Shown in pieces: positions 26,674-36,299 of a stretch of 64,000 nucleotides of DNA; positions within the stretch are counted from its first letter, which is position 1; each line of letters starts with the position of its first letter. Under the pieces are notes generated by a model. It saw only the letters and a list, made by a program, of their open reading frames with translations. It did not search any database and had not been told where the DNA came from. Location of the stretch: assembly GCA_963834445.1 (NCBI GenBank), contig CAWIBU010000009.1, forward strand, positions 496,001-560,000, read 5' to 3'. The DNA is from PALSA-350 sp963834445. Lineage in GTDB: Bacteria > Acidobacteriota > Terriglobia > Terriglobales > Acidobacteriaceae. A program made the position numbers and the translations under genes.

Positions 26674-29600
26674 GGCAGCGATTTTAGCATTTCGAGGGCC
26701 TGTTGTGCCCCCCGATGTTGAGGCTGCACCCGCAGCAGTTCCAGCAGCACTGCTCTTGCCTTCTCCTTATCATTCTGTATCACGTATTGACGGGCAAGAT
26801 TCAGATACGACTGGTCGAAGTTTGGAGCGACTCGGATGCACGTCTTGAATTGCGCTTCCGCACTTGCATAATTCTTGTCTCGAACATAGAGAACGCCCAG
26901 GTTGTTCAGCGCCTCGGGATAATCTGGACGCAGATCGATTGCTTTCTGCAGAGAGTCCGCCGCCAATTGCATTTGGTCTTGCTGAGCGTAAAACATCCCG
27001 AGGCTATAGTTAGTCTCAGGATCATCCGGTTGAATTTCGAGCGCGCGCTTCAGAAGAGTTTGTGCCTTATCAAAGGCGCCCTGCCGGCGATAAAGATTTC
27101 CCAGGTTGAGCAAGGCAATCGCGTAGTCCGGTCTCTGACTGAGTGACTGCTGGAAGTCCCGCACTGCTTCCTCTGCTTGTCCCTGTTGGGCGGCGATCAT
27201 ACCAAGGTTGTTCCATGCCTCTGGATAATTCGGGCGCAGCTTCAATGTTTGTTCAATATACTGACGCGCCTGCTGAAGATCATTTCGCCTCAGGTGGAGC
27301 GTGCCAAGGTTGTAATGGGCTTCCGGGTCGTCCGGTTTCTGCGCGATGACCTGCTCAAACGAGGCGGCCGCCGCGTCGAGGTAGCCATGCTGGTAGAGCG
27401 CCACTCCGTATGTGAAGTCGTTGCGCTGGAACGCATCGTGATAGCGCACGCCGCCAAACGGAAGCGCTTTTCGTATGCGATCGGCTGCGGTGGTTGGAAT
27501 AACCTTGGAATCCTCCAGCAATCGCTGAGGGTCGATTTGCCCTTGATACACCTTGACGATCATGCCCTCTCTGTCGAGCAAAAAGGATGTCGGAATTGCG
27601 AGGTCTCTGCGACGGTCGAAGAGGTAACGGTAGACAATGTTATAAACGCCGGCCACACCCTCCGTCGCAAAAACGACAGGAAAGAAGAACCTCTCCAGCG
27701 CCGCAAACGAACGTGCCGTTCGTAGGTTGTCCCCGTGGTCAACGTTTACGGCTAAAACCTCCAGCTGGCTTTTGGCCAACGCCGGTTGGTTCCGATGGAG
27801 AAGCCTCAACTGGTCGGCGCACAGCGGCGCCGTAGTCGCCCAGAAATTGAGGAGCACGTAGCCACCCCGTAAACTTCCCAGTCCGTGCATGTTTCCCGCG
27901 AGGTCGGGCAGCGAAAATGTCGGTGCTTTCAAGGGTTCAATCAGCCAGGTGTCTATCTGCGAGGGCAGTGGTTCTAACTTGGGGGATGGTCCAGCTTGCG
28001 CGTAGGACTGAGGTGGTGCGGCGAATGGCTTGGCCACAAATTCAGCCGAACCCTCCTCAATTTCAATGCGATGGTTGACCGGGATACTTTCGAATTCCTG
28101 AGAAAGCCCACTTGGCCAGCGGACCGCGGCCCGAATTACGCCTTCCGGCTGCCCTAAGCCAAAGAATATTTCTTTAGAGTGCTGAGCAACAAACCCGGAT
28201 CCTGCTTGCAAATACTTGGTCTGGCGGAGGGTCCCCACTTCGATTGTGATCGAGGCCCCGATGGCATCGCGATTGCTCGTTTGCCCTCGTAGGCGGAACG
28301 CGATCGATTGACCCAGTTCCTTCATCACGTTGTGCAAGATCCGCAACTGCGGGGCATTCCGATTTTTAAGGATGACCTCTAACCGTCCGTCATGATCGAT
28401 ATCGGCGAGAACAAAGGAACGGCTGTCCTCAGGAAAGTCCAATCCCACCGCGCCTGAAACCTCGGTGAACGTGCCATCGCGGTTGTTCGCGAACATGACA
28501 TTTCGTTCATAGCCGCTCCAGGAGCGGTCTGACCGAATCAATTCATTGATTGCATTCCAGCCATGCTCGTAAGCCAACGACGGGGTGGCATCCTCAGGTG
28601 ATTTCGCTACCACCTGCCGCCAGAAAAAACTTGCCAGGTCGTTCCGTTCCGGCGCGGAGATGTATCCGTTGGCGACGTAGAGATCCGGGTAGCCATCGTG
28701 ATCGAAATCCCAGAAATCCGAAGACCATGACCAACGGCCCATCTCGACTCCTGCTTGCCGGCTGACGTTTTGAAACTTTCCGTTTCCCAGGTTTCGATAG
28801 AGTGCATTGCCTCGCGCGTGCCGCCGGTAGTGCGCGCGCATTTCCTCCGGCGCTTTTTCGTGAAAGCGCTTTTGCCCGGAAACCCTTTGGCCCGCGGACG
28901 ACCACATGTCGGCAACGTAGACATCCTGTTTGCCGTCGTTATCGAAATCAGACCAGCATGCGCTCATGCCAGCCCCCGGATCGTCGGTGCCGGCTTCGCC
29001 TGCGACAGCGGTGAACGTCCCGTCACCGTTGTTGCGGTACAGGTTGCTGCGCCCGAAATCGTTGGCCACATAAAGGTCGGGCAAGCCACTGGCAGCGTAG
29101 TCGCCCCAGGCGCAAGCAAAACTATAACGGTCGTTCTCGGCATTCAATCCTGCTGCTCCGGTCCTGTCTACAAAGGTTGCGTTCCCTTCGTTGTGCAGCA
29201 GAAAATTAGGCGGACCATTCCTTGCATCGAAATAGGGTACCGGATAGTGATACTGGTCTAACCCAAGGTAGTAGCTGTAGAGGCAGAAATAAACATCGAG
29301 ACGTCCGTCACGATCGTAGTCGGCCACCGCCGCATGCGTAAATGTTCCCTGCGGAGGGCGCTCAAACTTGAAGGCGTCGCGCTTGATCGTGAAGGTCCCA
29401 TCCCCTTGATTCAGAAAAAGCAGGGGACCGCTGCCGCAAACCACAAGAAGATCCTGGCGCCCCTTGTTTTCAAAGTCGGCGAACAGGGCGCATGACGAAT
29501 TGTCGAGCACGCCGACCCCGGCTTTTTCTGTTACGTCTTCCAGGGTCCCGTCGCCCCGGTTGCGGTAAAGCCGGTTTGGCAGGCCCGACGGCTGGCAAAC

Positions 29601-30515
29601 GTAGAGATCATCGAAACCGTCATTGTCGAAGTCACCCGCCGCCACTCCATTGTTGCCGTAGACGTCTATGCCGCATGCACCATCCAGAACGGTACGCCAA
29701 TAGTCGGAGCCACGAAGCATCTGCTTTGTGTACGATGCCGCTCCGCCGAGAGTTTGCGAGGTTATGTCAATAAACATAGGCCCGTGCGTAACGCAGAGTG
29801 TTTCTTCGCTGGCCTCCCACCTCCGAGCCTTCCACACCTCTGCTGCATCGCGTGACCACTCGGTGTGCCATGATCCAACTCGCTCTTCACGCTGCTCATC
29901 GTTCCTTTTGGCGACAATGTCGTAGCGGATATTCAGGCGAACCGTCAGCGGGGAGCTGGCGATTTCTTCGATCCCGGTAATTTCGAATTCCGCAAGCTCC
30001 ATCGCTGACACCTGCCCCAGCCAGGCCCGTATCTCCTGCAGAAACCGTTCCCGCCCGGGAACAACCTTGCCGTCAAACAATCTTCTCGCGACGTTGATCC
30101 CGTTCCCGGCACGCAGCGTGATTTCCTTGGCCGGAATCAGCGAGGACGCTTCGATCGACGAATCCAGTGACTTTGCCAGGACTGAAAGGTCGCGCACCGA
30201 TGCCTTGAGCGCGTGGCTCCACTGTTTGAGAAGGGATTCAATTTCCCAGGCATATTTTTCAGTAACGTAATCATCGGACCCCGGAGCGACTAGACGGAGG
30301 ACATCTTCCAAAGGGGAGGCTGCCGGATAGTGGGGCGTCAGACGAGCATCGGAGAAAGGGACACCTGCGTTACGGTTGGGTAGGCCCTTCGCGGGACCGA
30401 ACACAAACGAGTACCCATGGAAGGGAGCCGGACGGAGGAGTAACGGCGCCAACCCCATGCTTTTAAGGACTGCCCGCCGGGAAGGGAACTGGCTCTCGTT
30501 TTTATGACGCGACAA
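26670..30515 (-). CDS. three-part fusion: CRTAC/ASPIC propeller, redoxin-like domain, TPR repeats
   Basis: 1281 residues. The Tat-like start is FPSRRAVLKSMGLAPLLLRP. Residues about 260-740 are FG-GAP/VCBS blades (GDFDNDGFDDLYVCQPSG, NNGDGTFTAVAGEAG). An ASPIC/UnbV domain follows (SNRDAIGASITIEVG, HSKEIFFGLGQPEGV). Next is an AhpC/TlpA-type thioredoxin fold (TFSLPDLAGNMHGLGSLRGG, VLLNFWATTAPLCADQLRLL), with WATTAPLC in place of WATWCPPC, so the first redox Cys is lost. About seven TPRs complete the C-terminus (PEAHYNLGTLHLRRNDLQQA). Founder gene of the minus-strand operon. The fusion suggests the domains act as one periplasmic unit. Confidence 0.9.
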   Translation of the reverse strand: MSRHKNESQFPSRRAVLKSMGLAPLLLRPAPFHGYSFVFGPAKGLPNRNAGVPFSDARLTPHYPAASPLEDVLRLVAPGSDDYVTEKYAWEIESLLKQWSHALKASVRDLSVLAKSLDSSIEASSLIPAKEITLRAGNGINVARRLFDGKVVPGRERFLQEIRAWLGQVSAMELAEFEITGIEEIASSPLTVRLNIRYDIVAKRNDEQREERVGSWHTEWSRDAAEVWKARRWEASEETLCVTHGPMFIDITSQTLGGAASYTKQMLRGSDYWRTVLDGACGIDVYGNNGVAAGDFDNDGFDDLYVCQPSGLPNRLYRNRGDGTLEDVTEKAGVGVLDNSSCALFADFENKGRQDLLVVCGSGPLLFLNQGDGTFTIKRDAFKFERPPQGTFTHAAVADYDRDGRLDVYFCLYSYYLGLDQYHYPVPYFDARNGPPNFLLHNEGNATFVDRTGAAGLNAENDRYSFACAWGDYAASGLPDLYVANDFGRSNLYRNNGDGTFTAVAGEAGTDDPGAGMSACWSDFDNDGKQDVYVADMWSSAGQRVSGQKRFHEKAPEEMRAHYRRHARGNALYRNLGNGKFQNVSRQAGVEMGRWSWSSDFWDFDHDGYPDLYVANGYISAPERNDLASFFWRQVVAKSPEDATPSLAYEHGWNAINELIRSDRSWSGYERNVMFANNRDGTFTEVSGAVGLDFPEDSRSFVLADIDHDGRLEVILKNRNAPQLRILHNVMKELGQSIAFRLRGQTSNRDAIGASITIEVGTLRQTKYLQAGSGFVAQHSKEIFFGLGQPEGVIRAAVRWPSGLSQEFESIPVNHRIEIEEGSAEFVAKPFAAPPQSYAQAGPSPKLEPLPSQIDTWLIEPLKAPTFSLPDLAGNMHGLGSLRGGYVLLNFWATTAPLCADQLRLLHRNQPALAKSQLEVLAVNVDHGDNLRTARSFAALERFFFPVVFATEGVAGVYNIVYRYLFDRRRDLAIPTSFLLDREGMIVKVYQGQIDPQRLLEDSKVIPTTAADRIRKALPFGGVRYHDAFQRNDFTYGVALYQHGYLDAAAASFEQVIAQKPDDPEAHYNLGTLHLRRNDLQQARQYIEQTLKLRPNYPEAWNNLGMIAAQQGQAEEAVRDFQQSLSQRPDYAIALLNLGNLYRRQGAFDKAQTLLKRALEIQPDDPETNYSLGMFYAQQDQMQLAADSLQKAIDLRPDYPEALNNLGVLYVRDKNYASAEAQFKTCIRVAPNFDQSYLNLARQYVIQNDKEKARAVLLELLRVQPQHRGAQQALEMLKSLP

Positions 30516-30573
30516 GGTGTCTGCATGCTAGAGCATTTTGGCCTTGGGCTCAAACCGCAACAAAATGGCAACA

Positions 30574-30727
30574 AACCTCCGGGTGCCCCATCCTTTGCGT
30601 GGTTTGCAAAGGGTGGGATGACAAAATCCCGTCCTTTGAACCCTGAAGGTGAAGGCCGGAATTCCGGCTCTTGCCGCGTCTGATTCCACCCTTAGTAAAA
30701 AGGCAAAGGATGGGGCACCCGGAGGTT
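30574..30727. repeat. MITE-like inverted-repeat element
   Basis: Perfect 25-bp inverted repeats (30574-30598 and 30703-30727), each containing GGGTGCCCCATCC or its complement, bound a 154-bp unit with no coding capacity. The core GGGTGCCCC also occurs near 38.7 and 59.7 kb. It lies in the promoter-bearing region between the CRTAC operon and the TonB receptor, where it could form a hairpin in transcripts of either strand. Confidence 0.75.
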
Positions 30728-30787
30728 GGTGGAGGCTCCAGCCCCGGAGCGGATGTTAATTAAATGACTCTCAACTCCAACTTTAGG

Positions 30788-30816
30788 TTGACAAGGGTTG
30801 CCTGAGTAGATTAGTT
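30788..30816 (+). promoter_or_regulatory. probable sigma-70-type promoter of the TonB receptor gene
   Basis: A perfect -35 box TTGACA (30788-30793) is followed by a 17-bp spacer and a weak -10 TTAGTT (30811-30816), about 115 bases before the receptor start codon. The -35 and spacing are ideal while the -10 is poor, as in regulated promoters. Inference from sequence only. Confidence 0.5.
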
Positions 30817-30830
30817 TTCAGCGCGGTGAT

Positions 30831-30842
30831 GTAACCGGTTAC
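30831..30842. promoter_or_regulatory. candidate LacI-family operator
   Basis: GTAACCGGTTAC is a perfect 12-bp palindrome with a central CG, the symmetry and core expected of LacI/GalR-family operators. It lies about 15 bp after the -10 box, covering the expected start of transcription, a position that would block initiation or escape. The LacI-family gene at 19446 in the same cluster is the natural candidate to bind it. Only one perfect copy was seen in the window. Confidence 0.55.
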
Positions 30843-30931
30843 TCGCATGTCGGGAAAACGGTTCCTCAATCGAGTCAGCGCTCAAAAGCGCAATGACCAA
30901 AGGGCCACTTAATTTTTTGGAGGTTGTTCGG

Positions 30932-33900
30932 ATGAGCCGTGATCGCAGCGCCGCCAGTTGGTTTAGGTCGTTTGGCCATTTAACCCTGATAATCCTGGGT
31001 TTGTTGCTGATTCAAACCCAACGCATGTACGCCCAGGTCGATGAAGGATCAGTTACTGGAGTGGTTCAGGATGCCACGGGCGCGGTGGTTCCCAGTGCTA
31101 AAGTGACGCTCTTGAATACGGATCAGGGTTTGTCTGTGGTGACGAACTCCGACAGTTCCGGCGTATACACCTTCTCGCCGGTCAGAATCGGCAACTACTC
31201 CGTATCCGCCACGGCCCCTGGTTTCTCCGTGACCACCCAGCAGAACGTGAACGTGGCCGTCAGCCAGAATGTGCGCGTCAATATTCAACTGAAGCCAGGC
31301 ACCGAGACGCAGACCGTTGAGGTGACCAGCGCACCGCCCCAGTTGCAAACCCAGGATGCGTCGGTCGGGCAGGTGGTCGACGAGCGGAGCGTGAATAACC
31401 TGCCTTTGAATGGACGCAACTTTACCTTCCTCGCCCAACTGGCAGCCGGCGTGAACACCCCGCAGGCGGACACGCGCGGTAACGCCGCGAACGGAGCTTT
31501 CTCCGCCAACGGTCTACGCCCATCGCAGAACAACTACCTGCTAGACGGCATCGACAACAATTCCGACAACGTCGACTTCCTGAACGGAACAAACTTTGTT
31601 GTTCTGCCTCCGCCCGACGCGATCGCGGAGTTCAAGGTCCAGACCTCCGACTTCAGCGCCGAGCTGGGCCGGGCCGCAGGCGCCGTCCTCAACGCAACCG
31701 TCAAATCCGGCACCAACCAAATCCATGGCGCAGCCTGGGAGTTTTTCCGCAATGACGTACTCGACGCAGCAGACTGGTTTGAAAATAACAACGGAATTAA
31801 AAAGGGAGAGCTCCGTTGGAATCAGTTCGGAGCTTCCATCGGCGGCCCCGTCATCAAGAACAAAATCTTTTATTTTGGTGATTATCAAGGGTTCCGGCAC
31901 GTACAAGGCAACACCCAGTCTGGGATCGCAGTGCCGACCATGTTGCAGCGCAACAGCGGGTACTCCAATCTTTCCGAGTTGATTACCGCGAATGCATCGA
32001 GCGCTCCGAAAACCGATGCCCTCGGACGGTCAATACCGGTCGGCACGGTCCTCGACCCCGCGACCACGCGTGCCGTCCCTGGTGGCTATGTTCGCGATCC
32101 GTTCGGCCTCTCCACCTGCACAGGAAACACGATCTCGCTCGCCGCTTGCCCGGGCCTCAATCAAATTCCTGCCGGCCGCATCGATCCGAACGCTGTCAAA
32201 CTGTTGAATCTTTTTCCGTCGCCAACTGGCCCTGGAGTCAGTTCGAATTACGCAGTTAGTCCTAAACTCTACCAGCATAACAACCAGTTTGACACCCGGC
32301 TCGACTACGATGTCTCCGACAAAAACCAGGTGTTCGCGCGCGTCAGTTATTGGGATAACCCGCAATTCATCCCCGGGCCCTTTACGGGCGTAGCGGACGG
32401 CGGCGGCTTCCAGCAGGGCGTCCAGACGGCAAAGTCTTTCCAGGGTGTGGCGGCGTATACCCACCTGTTCACGCCATCCACAGTCAATGTAGCGCGCATC
32501 GGATGGGACCACCTGCACACCTCACGATTCGGACCAGAAGGCTCCGTATACGGCATTCCGGCGCAATACGGAATCCCAGGTATCCCACAGACGGATAACA
32601 ACGGCGGTTTGCCCGCCTTCGGATTTGGTGGACTGCAGACTTTGGGCGCCAATAACTTCCTGCCTTCGGACGAAACCACCCAAACGACTCAGGTAGTCGA
32701 CGACTTTTCCAAGGTTTACGGCGCTCACGGCTTCAAGATGGGCGTTGAATACCAGCATGTAGTGTTCAATACGCTCCAACCCGCCTGGGCGCACGGCCAA
32801 TTCGACTATAGCGGTACCTTCACCGATATTCCGGGCAACAACAGCAGCACCACGGGTATCGCACAATTTATTCTGCCGCCGATAGCCGCGACCGTTCCGA
32901 ACGGAGTTGATTTCTCCGGCGGCTCTGACGATGTCCGCTCCTCCAACATCAACAAAACCTATGACGAAAGAGCCTATTTCGCGACTTACTTCCAGGACGA
33001 CTGGAAGGTCACTCCTACGCTGACTCTCAATCTCGGCTTGCGTTGGGAGTACTTTGGACCCATCAACGAGCAAAACGGCGGCCAAGCCAACTTCGTTCCC
33101 AACTATAACGGAACTCCGACGTTCATCATCCCGGCGTCCGGCAAGGACAACAGGGCTTTGTCTTCAACGGCCAATAATCCGTCCCTGGCAGGCAACGGCT
33201 TTATAGATGTGCTGGCCAAGGATGGAATTGCGATTTTGTCGACCGATAAGTACGGGAAGGGATTGCTCAAGCCACAATACAATAATTTTGCGCCCCGCTT
33301 CGGCTTTGCCTATGAAGTATCCCCCAAGCTAGTGGCGCGCGGCGGTGTTGGTCTCTTTTGGAACGCCTTCGAGAATCAGGGTTACGGACCGAATATTGGT
33401 GAGAATTATCCCTTCGTGTACAACTTCGAGTACAACCCCAAAGTTCCTAACGGCTCCCCTGCCGGCTTGTCTAACGTCGTACCTGTTAGTTACAACACGC
33501 CGTACGCTACTTGCCCGACAGCAGGTCCGGGTCAAACAGCGACTTTTGAGTCCGGCTTCTCCTGCCATTCCTTCACCCCTCTTGACGTCAACGCATCCGG
33601 CCTGGGGCTGCAGGGCCTTCAATTCAACTTCGTAGATCCCAAAACCCTGGCTGCTAACCTCACTTTCCAATATGCGATCACTCACACCATGTCGGCGCAG
33701 GTCGCTTATGTACTCACCAAGGCCGACAATCTTCAGATGAATCTTGGCGCCAATAACGTGACCGCACTTTTGCCCTACAACGCCAGTGCCACCGGCCCGG
33801 TCGGTGGAGGCGCCTTAGGGCAAGAGCCGTTTCCAGATCTCGGAGGGGGTTCGACTGGGCGAATGATTGGAGCCAGTATTTACAACGGATTGCAAACCAA

Positions 33901-34729
33901 GCTCGAACAGCAGTACTCGAGCGGACTGAATTTCCTCCTCACCTACACATTTTCGCGAACCTTTACGGACGCCGGCGACTTGCTCAATGGTGGTAGTCTG
34001 AATGGCTCCCGCGCACCGGACGTGCCCGGCTTTGGTGTCCGTGGAGACTGGTCCCTGGCCTCTTTTAACGTCACCAACGTATTCCATTTCAGCGGCGGGT
34101 ACGAACTGCCGTTGGGCAAAAACAAGCAATTTCTGAGCAACACGGGCAAGCTGGGAAATGGGTTCGTCGGAGGGTGGAGCATAAACTGGATCACTACCCT
34201 TCAAGGCGGCCAGCCTCTCTCACTCGGTTGCCCCACTGCAACGACAAAAGGCACGAACTGCAACGATGTGACCGTTCCCGGGCAGAGCCCGAAGCTCGGA
34301 ATCAAGGTCCGGCCAAACGCAAGCGGCAAATTGACTCCCTATTGGCTTGGAAACCCGGCTGCCTTCCAACAGCCTTGCCTGTTGGGCGGCGATGCAAATT
34401 CTAATCCAGCCGGATGCGTACCTACGACTGGTTTCGGTTATCTGGGCAACCGTCCGGGCACAACCACCGGGCCTAGCTACCATCGCTTCGACTTCTCCGC
34501 CTTCAAAAACATCCCCATCAACGAGCGGTTCAACATGCAGTTCCGAGCTGAGTTCTTCAACATCGTCAACCATCCGAATTTCAATGCTCCGGGATTCGGC
34601 GGCAACGGCGTTGTTTCGATTGCGAACTCAACCAACTTCAACAACAGTAACTTCGGCGCCATCGGATCGACCCGCGATGCTCCCAACGCTCCCAGGCAAA
34701 TACAATTTTCTTTGAAGTTGTATTACTAG
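30932..34729 (+). CDS. Oar-like TonB-dependent outer-membrane receptor
   Basis: 1265 residues from the ATG at 30932, chosen for the GGAGG eight bases upstream; an upstream ATG at 30893 adds 13 residues. A signal peptide (LTLIILGLLLIQTQRMYAQ) is followed by a CarboxypepD_reg-like domain (SVTGVVQDATGAVVPSAKVT to YSVSATAPGF). Then comes the plug with the acidobacterial hallmark VNNLPLNGRNFTFLAQLAAG and GLRPSQNNYLLDGIDNNSDN, and a very large beta-barrel. It ends RQIQFSLKLYY, the terminal aromatic of outer-membrane barrels. It imports an unknown ligand, often polysaccharide-derived in this phylum. Its promoter carries a LacI-type operator and a terminator follows. Confidence 0.93.
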   Translation: MSRDRSAASWFRSFGHLTLIILGLLLIQTQRMYAQVDEGSVTGVVQDATGAVVPSAKVTLLNTDQGLSVVTNSDSSGVYTFSPVRIGNYSVSATAPGFSVTTQQNVNVAVSQNVRVNIQLKPGTETQTVEVTSAPPQLQTQDASVGQVVDERSVNNLPLNGRNFTFLAQLAAGVNTPQADTRGNAANGAFSANGLRPSQNNYLLDGIDNNSDNVDFLNGTNFVVLPPPDAIAEFKVQTSDFSAELGRAAGAVLNATVKSGTNQIHGAAWEFFRNDVLDAADWFENNNGIKKGELRWNQFGASIGGPVIKNKIFYFGDYQGFRHVQGNTQSGIAVPTMLQRNSGYSNLSELITANASSAPKTDALGRSIPVGTVLDPATTRAVPGGYVRDPFGLSTCTGNTISLAACPGLNQIPAGRIDPNAVKLLNLFPSPTGPGVSSNYAVSPKLYQHNNQFDTRLDYDVSDKNQVFARVSYWDNPQFIPGPFTGVADGGGFQQGVQTAKSFQGVAAYTHLFTPSTVNVARIGWDHLHTSRFGPEGSVYGIPAQYGIPGIPQTDNNGGLPAFGFGGLQTLGANNFLPSDETTQTTQVVDDFSKVYGAHGFKMGVEYQHVVFNTLQPAWAHGQFDYSGTFTDIPGNNSSTTGIAQFILPPIAATVPNGVDFSGGSDDVRSSNINKTYDERAYFATYFQDDWKVTPTLTLNLGLRWEYFGPINEQNGGQANFVPNYNGTPTFIIPASGKDNRALSSTANNPSLAGNGFIDVLAKDGIAILSTDKYGKGLLKPQYNNFAPRFGFAYEVSPKLVARGGVGLFWNAFENQGYGPNIGENYPFVYNFEYNPKVPNGSPAGLSNVVPVSYNTPYATCPTAGPGQTATFESGFSCHSFTPLDVNASGLGLQGLQFNFVDPKTLAANLTFQYAITHTMSAQVAYVLTKADNLQMNLGANNVTALLPYNASATGPVGGGALGQEPFPDLGGGSTGRMIGASIYNGLQTKLEQQYSSGLNFLLTYTFSRTFTDAGDLLNGGSLNGSRAPDVPGFGVRGDWSLASFNVTNVFHFSGGYELPLGKNKQFLSNTGKLGNGFVGGWSINWITTLQGGQPLSLGCPTATTKGTNCNDVTVPGQSPKLGIKVRPNASGKLTPYWLGNPAAFQQPCLLGGDANSNPAGCVPTTGFGYLGNRPGTTTGPSYHRFDFSAFKNIPINERFNMQFRAEFFNIVNHPNFNAPGFGGNGVVSIANSTNFNNSNFGAIGSTRDAPNAPRQIQFSLKLYY

Positions 34730-34739
34730 GCTAAGATGA

Positions 34740-34782
34740 AAACACCCCGAAAGGCTGCTTTCTGCGGCCTTTCGGGGTGTTT
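34740..34782 (+). terminator. Rho-independent-like terminator after the receptor gene
   Basis: A perfect 16-bp stem (34740-34755 with 34767-34782) contains ACACCCCGAAAGGC and its complement and an 11-base loop. The 3' arm ends in GTGTTT, a short T run. It starts 11 bases after the receptor stop codon. It separates the receptor from the following TPR gene, though read-through is possible. Confidence 0.8.
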
Positions 34783-34824
34783 CTGCGTAGCGCTTGGCTC
34801 ACGCGGTAACAACATGGGTGGGCT

Positions 34825-36273
34825 GTGAGCAAAAAGTACTGGTCCCCGGGGATGGTTCTTAATACTCTTGTCGTGTGTGCGACGCTGGCCACAGGCCAGG
34901 ACCTCCAAAACCAAACCCAGGCGCACCAAACCCAGGCGCCCCCAAACAGGACGCTAGATCGTCAGTTTCAATCGGCGGTCACTGAATACGACGCGGGTCG
35001 GCTTCCAGAGGCTGAGGCGCAACTCGAGGCCCTGTTACCCTACGCGCAAAAAGCCTTTGAGGTTCATGAGCTTTTAGGGTTGGTCTATGCTGGACAGTCA
35101 CAGGACGCTAAGGCCGTAGAGCAGCTCCAAATAGCGGTTCGGCTGAAGCCCGATTCAGCAGCCGCCCGAACAAATCTGGCGGCCAGTCTCTTCCATGCAG
35201 GCAAATCGCAGTTGGCTGAGGGGCAGTTTCGTAAGGCTCTTGAACTGGAACCTCGCGACTACGACGCTAACCACAATCTGGGCGAACTCTACATACAATC
35301 CAAAAGGATTGCCGACGCCGTGCCATTGCTGGAAAAGGCACAGGAGATTCGTCCGTCTTATGACAATGGGTATGATCTCGCGCTAGCGTATTTCCTAACT
35401 GGAAAGCTCGGTCAGGCCACGCGACTTGTGGAAAATCTTGAGCAGATTAACAATACCGGCGAATTACATAACCTTCTGGCGCAAATCGACGAAAAGAGCG
35501 GAGCGTTTGTGCCGGCGGTGAACGAATATGAACTCGCTGCACACTTGGATCCCAGCGAGGGCAACCTGTTTGACTGGGCGAGCGAGATGCTTCTCCACCG
35601 CACGTATGAGCCCGCGATCGAGGTCTTCCAGCAGGCGACCCAGCGCTATCCCAATTCCCCCCGCTTGCTCATTGGGCTGGGCATGTCTCTCTACTCACGT
35701 GGCAAGTATGACGAGGCCGTCAAGGCCCTGCTTGCTGCCGCGGATCTCAATCCTGCAGATCCCCGTTGTTATCTCTTTCTCTCCCGCGCCTACGACAGCT
35801 CTCCAACCCAGGCGGAGGAAGTGATCCAAAGGTTCCGCCGCTTCTCTGAGCTGCAGCCGAACAATGCGTTGGCGCTTTACTATTACGCCATGAGTTTGTG
35901 GAAGGGAAAGCGGGCAGAAGATTCCGGCTTCGACCTGCGCGAAGTGGAGTCGTTGCTGCAAAAGTCGACCGCGCTCGATCCATCGCTCCCGGACGCGCAT
36001 GTGCAGTTGGGTAATCTGTATGCCGACCAGCGTGCCTACGAAAAATCGATTTCGCAATATACGCGTGCCCTGGAATTGAACCCGAATCTTCCCGACGCAC
36101 ATTACCGCCTCGGGCAGGACTACGTTCACCTGGGGCAGAAAGATCGCGCCCAGACGGAGTTTGATGTCTATCAGAAACTGCGCGCGCAGCACATGGCTGA
36201 AATCGATAAGGAACGGGCTGAGGTGCAGCAATTTGTTTATTCCGCCAAGGCGGGTCCTTCCACCAAGCCGTAA
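34825..36273 (+). CDS. exported TPR protein
   Basis: 482 residues starting at the GTG at 34825 (GGTGGG just upstream). A signal segment (GMVLNTLVVCATLATGQ) and a Gln/Thr-rich linker precede about ten TPRs (for example AFEVHELLGLVYAGQSQDAK, and PDAHYRLGQDYVHLGQKDRA). Closely related to the TPR half of 17171-18787, but without the beta-sandwich domain. The next gene starts 26 bp downstream, so it forms an operon with the sulfatase-like and unknown exported proteins. Its role is probably assembly or binding in the periplasm; this is inference. Confidence 0.87.
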   Translation: MSKKYWSPGMVLNTLVVCATLATGQDLQNQTQAHQTQAPPNRTLDRQFQSAVTEYDAGRLPEAEAQLEALLPYAQKAFEVHELLGLVYAGQSQDAKAVEQLQIAVRLKPDSAAARTNLAASLFHAGKSQLAEGQFRKALELEPRDYDANHNLGELYIQSKRIADAVPLLEKAQEIRPSYDNGYDLALAYFLTGKLGQATRLVENLEQINNTGELHNLLAQIDEKSGAFVPAVNEYELAAHLDPSEGNLFDWASEMLLHRTYEPAIEVFQQATQRYPNSPRLLIGLGMSLYSRGKYDEAVKALLAAADLNPADPRCYLFLSRAYDSSPTQAEEVIQRFRRFSELQPNNALALYYYAMSLWKGKRAEDSGFDLREVESLLQKSTALDPSLPDAHVQLGNLYADQRAYEKSISQYTRALELNPNLPDAHYRLGQDYVHLGQKDRAQTEFDVYQKLRAQHMAEIDKERAEVQQFVYSAKAGPSTKP

Positions 36274-36299
36274 GACATCGACTATGAGGTGTACTTGAA

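Noticed and set aside
20541..30515. Regularly spaced similar segments, considered as a CRISPR or tandem array
   Set aside because: They encode FG-GAP blades in frame and vary by codon, so they are protein repeats.
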